DNA from: Sphingobium fontiphilum
Lineage (GTDB): Bacteria; Pseudomonadota; Alphaproteobacteria; Sphingomonadales; Sphingomonadaceae
Length of the DNA stretch: 64,000 nt
Assembly (NCBI RefSeq): GCF_014196635.1
Contig: NZ_JACIEB010000003.1
Span: forward strand, 248,001-312,000
Direction: 5' to 3'
The notes beneath the pieces are model-generated. The model searched no databases. It was not told where the DNA came from and saw nothing but the letters and a program-made list of their open reading frames with translations. Within the stretch, counting starts at the first letter, position 1; each line of letters opens with the position of its first letter. Made by a program: the position numbers and the translations under genes. This document shows, piece after piece, positions 61,600 through 64,000 of the stretch.

Positions 61600-62146
61600 G
61601 GGCGCGTTTCGCGCTCTGAAAAAGGCACGGAAAAAGGCCGCCCGGACGGTCCGGGCGGCGCGGTAACCGGCGACCCGCCCCGCGGTGTCGGTGATCCGGC
61701 TTCAGTCTGTTCTCAGCCATCCAGCCAGGCTGGGATGATGTTTTACAGTCAGTGCATGACGGAACCGGCCCGCTGTCCCACGAGGGGGACGGGAACCAGG
61801 CTCCGGCCCGGCCAGATGGCCCTTATGGGTCCGTTGTCGCCATGCCCCCGGCATCGGCGCTCCCCCGTCACGGGAAGGCGGACAAGACAAAGTGTCGCGA
61901 CGCGCAGCCCCGTGCGGCGATCAACCCGTGGAGCGTGGCGAAGGGGTTACACCGGGGGCGGGGGTGTAGGACAGGGAATTTTTTTTGGGGGGTGCGCAAA
62001 TGGCCATTTTGCGCCAGTTCCGGTCATGGGAGGAGATACCTCGATTATTTAAAAGCGGACATCGGTTGGGCACCATCTGTACCGACCTCCAGCGCACTCC
62101 AAGAAGATTACAAGCAAGTCAACTTGAGTGATCAAAAATACATTTC
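61600..62146. other. Unassigned hairpin-rich intergenic region between lepB and the AIPR gene
   Basis: I find no convincing gene here. A 23-base GC hairpin (61637-61659) reads as a terminator on the minus strand. Between 61740 and 61970 several short stems occur: GTCCC/GGGAC near 61780, ATGCC/GGCAT near 61845, CCCG/CGGG near 61866 and TACACC/GGTGTA at 61948-61968, with eight T at 61979-61986. Near-palindrome GCGCAAA-TGGCCA-TTTTGCGC lies at 61994-62014. A 62-codon minus-strand frame (61702-61890) has no recognisable family. The base composition drops from about 62035 onwards. Confidence 0.5.
61637..61659 (-). terminator. GC hairpin with T-run on the minus strand
   Basis: GCCGCCCGGAC and GTCCGGGCGGC are complementary over up to 11 bases around a single base, so a practical stem of 9 bp remains. 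On the minus strand it is followed by CCTTTTT, giving an intrinsic terminator for a transcript arriving from the 62-kb side. On the plus strand after lepB no T-run follows. Confidence 0.6.
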
Positions 62147-63910
62147 TCAAGATTTCACTTCCGCTGCAAATTTGTCAAAATTCTCTTTCTGTAAATTGGC
62201 AATGGAAGCAATAATTCCGACAAATCCAGGTACAGTTTTTTCTACAGTTTCATTGGATATGCGGTTGCGAGAAAAAGCATTCTCCAAGTGGCTGCTCAAA
62301 GGTAATATTACATCTACGATCGGATACCAAAGTTCCTCCGCCTTATCAGGGCTAATATTTTTTGAAAAGTGAAGATCCGACTTATTGGCGATAGAGCGAC
62401 CCAGTACCGTTTCCATGCACTGGGCTATTACGTGAACTAGTAAAAATGATGCGCCTTTTTTTGATAAGAATTCTAAAGCAGATTTCTCGACATTTGTCAT
62501 AGATTCTAAATCTGATTTTTGCTTCTGAACAAGTTCAATTTTTCTTTTGTTGATTGCATCTAGTAGAGAATAGCAAAAAACAATATGCCGAGCAGTCGTT
62601 CTATCTGTAAATATCCTGCGGTAATTTTTTTCGTTGGTCCATAGTTCAGATTTCTTGTCATACGCTGTGACTGGATCACCGTGAAATGCTGCTAAAGATT
62701 GACCAACAGTGTAAGAAGGCAATGTAAATTTACTTCTCTTAATCGCATCGCTTGCGCCTCCGCGACGGCCCCCTTCATAATCTGCATCCGGGATCGAATC
62801 AAATTCGGTCCGCAGCCTATCTTGAATTGCATCAGTGCTTCTAAAATCAGCCGCTTGCAATTTGTTTTGCGAATTGTTGTATCTAACAACATTTTCAACC
62901 AGAACTTCTTTGGACGCTTTAACGAAGCGCATCGCCACTTGGAGCGATGGGTCCATGGTTTGAGAAATGCTTGAAAGTGAGCCGGTCGTCTGAGCACCAT
63001 TGACAATTGATAAGCCTGTAATAGTCAATTTTTGTCCATTTCGCCCACGCTTGCCTATTTTGTAGTCAAGAACAAGGGCGGTGATTCCATTGTTATACAC
63101 GTAAAAGTTACCGGGCTCTGCAAGAGCAGTGGTTTTAATCCCATTATTTATGTTGCTGTCGCTATCTCGCGATCCAAGGTATCCTCGGAGATTTGCAGAA
63201 AACAAGTCCGTCTTATATTTGTGATATAGTTGATTAAGCCATTCACCTTTTACCGTAGTCATTATTGATGACCACTCTGATCCCGCCACTTCAACCGCAG
63301 CCGGAATCATTGTTTCGATGACATCAGTAACAATTACGGTACGTTCAGCTTGATTGTACAGCCTCTCGAGCTCAATCCGACAAACTTCCTGAGCAAAAAT
63401 GGCAATATCAGAACCATAATTATAAGTGTTAAGAGCAGAACGAGCAGACTGTTCGACAGCCTGCAACTCCTTAATGACATTTTCTGAACCAGGAAGGTTA
63501 TGTACGTACCAAATGTAAAACTGTTTAACTTCACCAGCACTAATTGCGGAACGAAGTTCGTCGGCACGCCCCTTTAAACCGTCAGGAAGGATATCTAGTG
63601 GTTGCGTCAATAACCATGCTATAGCCGTATTTAAATCTGAAGCTTTATTTGAAGGAGCAGAATCCTTGTATGTTCTCGCTAGGTAACATTGCGCTAAAAC
63701 GGCAATCTCGCGCTCTTTGTCGACATAAATGACATCGCATTTCTTATCGTCTCCGCCCCCGGTAATTGCCTCACTTACGATTGCCCGGATATCATCCAGA
63801 CCAAACCGCAAGTTTAGTGCAAAAACGCCAATACTATCGTCCGAAAGTGCATAATTTGAGCGCATTACTTCGAATGCTGCTTCCCAACCTGCTGATGCGG
63901 CGCTGGTCAT
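62147..63910 (-). CDS. AIPR-family (abortive phage infection type) protein
   Basis: This 587-residue protein starts at ATG 63910 with GAGGGGGA six bases upstream. The AIPR core is clear: LYHKYKTDLFSANLRGYLG near residues 228-246, FYVYNNGITALVLDYK near 268-283 and LSIVNGAQTTGSLSSI near 300-315, then NVVRYNNSQNKLQAADFRS. The N-terminal part has GGGDDKKCDVIYVDKE and IAVLAQCYLA, which resembles a PD-(D/E)xK-like layout but lacks the expected Lys. AIPR proteins are linked to phage resistance by abortive infection; the mechanism is not settled. The gene is far more AT-rich than everything before it, indicating acquisition. The partner genes, if any, lie beyond the window. Confidence 0.88.
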   Translation of the reverse strand: MTSAASAGWEAAFEVMRSNYALSDDSIGVFALNLRFGLDDIRAIVSEAITGGGDDKKCDVIYVDKEREIAVLAQCYLARTYKDSAPSNKASDLNTAIAWLLTQPLDILPDGLKGRADELRSAISAGEVKQFYIWYVHNLPGSENVIKELQAVEQSARSALNTYNYGSDIAIFAQEVCRIELERLYNQAERTVIVTDVIETMIPAAVEVAGSEWSSIMTTVKGEWLNQLYHKYKTDLFSANLRGYLGSRDSDSNINNGIKTTALAEPGNFYVYNNGITALVLDYKIGKRGRNGQKLTITGLSIVNGAQTTGSLSSISQTMDPSLQVAMRFVKASKEVLVENVVRYNNSQNKLQAADFRSTDAIQDRLRTEFDSIPDADYEGGRRGGASDAIKRSKFTLPSYTVGQSLAAFHGDPVTAYDKKSELWTNEKNYRRIFTDRTTARHIVFCYSLLDAINKRKIELVQKQKSDLESMTNVEKSALEFLSKKGASFLLVHVIAQCMETVLGRSIANKSDLHFSKNISPDKAEELWYPIVDVILPLSSHLENAFSRNRISNETVEKTVPGFVGIIASIANLQKENFDKFAAEVKS

Positions 63911-64000
63911 GTATCCCCCTCGTTTCCAGTTTGGGGGTGTTAAAGCCGAATTACGCACTAGGCGCAACACGAAGGGGAGGCGCGGAGACGTAGGCTTTTT
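63911..64000. other. Upstream region of the AIPR gene (window end)
   Basis: The last 90 bases hold the AIPR ribosome binding site (GAGGGGGA on the minus strand, bases about 63916-63923). Beyond it no open frame of note is visible. The composition becomes GC-richer again at 63960-63985. A promoter could lie here, but no consensus -35/-10 pair is convincing. Confidence 0.4.

Noticed and set aside
61702-61890. 62-codon minus-strand frame in the lepB downstream region
   Set aside because: There is no recognisable family, and the sequence is dominated by Arg, Gly, Pro and His. It overlaps several hairpins, so a structured RNA or repeat is as likely. It is not called as a gene.
61740-61970. tmRNA, RNase P RNA, SRP RNA or cobalamin riboswitch
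   Set aside because: The expected conserved boxes (for example GGAUUCGAC, GAGGAAAGUCCGG, GGAAGCAGCC, or the AGCCAGGAGACC box) are not present. Only a GGGAAGGC stretch resembles part of a B12 riboswitch.
61948-61986. Plus-strand intrinsic terminator (TACACC/GGTGTA hairpin plus T8)
   Set aside because: The hairpin is weak and ten bases separate it from the T-tract, too far for a standard terminator.

Overview
The window is one contiguous piece of a GC-rich alphaproteobacterial chromosome, most likely from the Sphingomonadales (Sphingobium, Novosphingobium or Sphingomonas-like). The assignment is inference. It rests on gene order (recA and dnaA-rpsT-mutM-ubiE-ubiB-coaBC-dut; tyrA-hisC/metX-metW; ctaCDB-ctaG-ctaE-DUF983-surf1-thrC), a GTTC-N7-GTTC type SOS box, GANTC sites beside dnaA, and two extragenic palindromic repeats of a kind common in sphingomonads.

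Layout. (1) 1-14.7 kb is an accessory catabolic cluster: hot-dog dehydratases, a VOC protein, an alpha/beta hydrolase, two SDRs, three SnoaL-like proteins, a membrane PQQ dehydrogenase, two MDR reductases, an Old Yellow Enzyme relative, a small ferredoxin, an acyl-CoA-dehydrogenase-type flavoprotein and a left-handed beta-helix protein. It suits an aromatic, terpenoid or steroid pathway, but it is visibly decaying. The Rieske oxygenase alpha subunit carries a nonsense codon and a large deletion and is joined to the flavoprotein; an alpha/beta hydrolase and a RutE-like nitroreductase are truncated; an IS5-type transposase is a frameshifted relic. (2) 14.7-25.3 kb is core genome: recA with an SOS box, a periplasmic cyclophilin, dnaA, rpsT, mutM, ubiE, ubiB, coaBC, dut, a MoeB/ThiF-like protein and a DsrE-like protein. 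(3) 25.4-33.8 kb holds a TonB receptor with a secreted phosphodiesterase, a D-amino-acid transaminase, a ScfR/RamB-like regulator, and a Pit phosphate transporter next to an apparent Nudix-DUF47 fusion. (4) 33.8-41.5 kb holds a zinc-ribbon protein, ftsE-ftsX-ydcF-plsC, tyrA-hisC and metX-metW.

(5) 41.5-48.3 kb is a tightly overlapping seven-gene unit, cyoABCD-surf1-regB-regA, with a perfect FNR-type palindrome in its promoter region. The redox two-component system is therefore probably made together with the quinol oxidase it may control. A divergent MFS transporter follows. (6) 49.7-58.6 kb has an rRNA-type methyltransferase, a REP-like repeat, thrC, a second surf1, DUF983, and the aa3-type oxidase operon ctaC-ctaD-ctaB-(45-residue membrane peptide)-ctaG-ctaE. 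(7) 58.8-61.6 kb is pyrE, pdxJ, acpS and lepB. A second repeat lies between pdxJ and acpS and supplies the acpS ribosome binding site.

(8) From about 62.0 kb the base composition falls sharply and a lone AIPR-family (abortive-infection type) gene is read towards lepB, where many relatives would have rnc and era. This looks like the edge of a horizontally acquired defence island. The intervening 61.6-62.1 kb is unexplained and hairpin-rich. I see no tRNA, rRNA or CRISPR array in the window.
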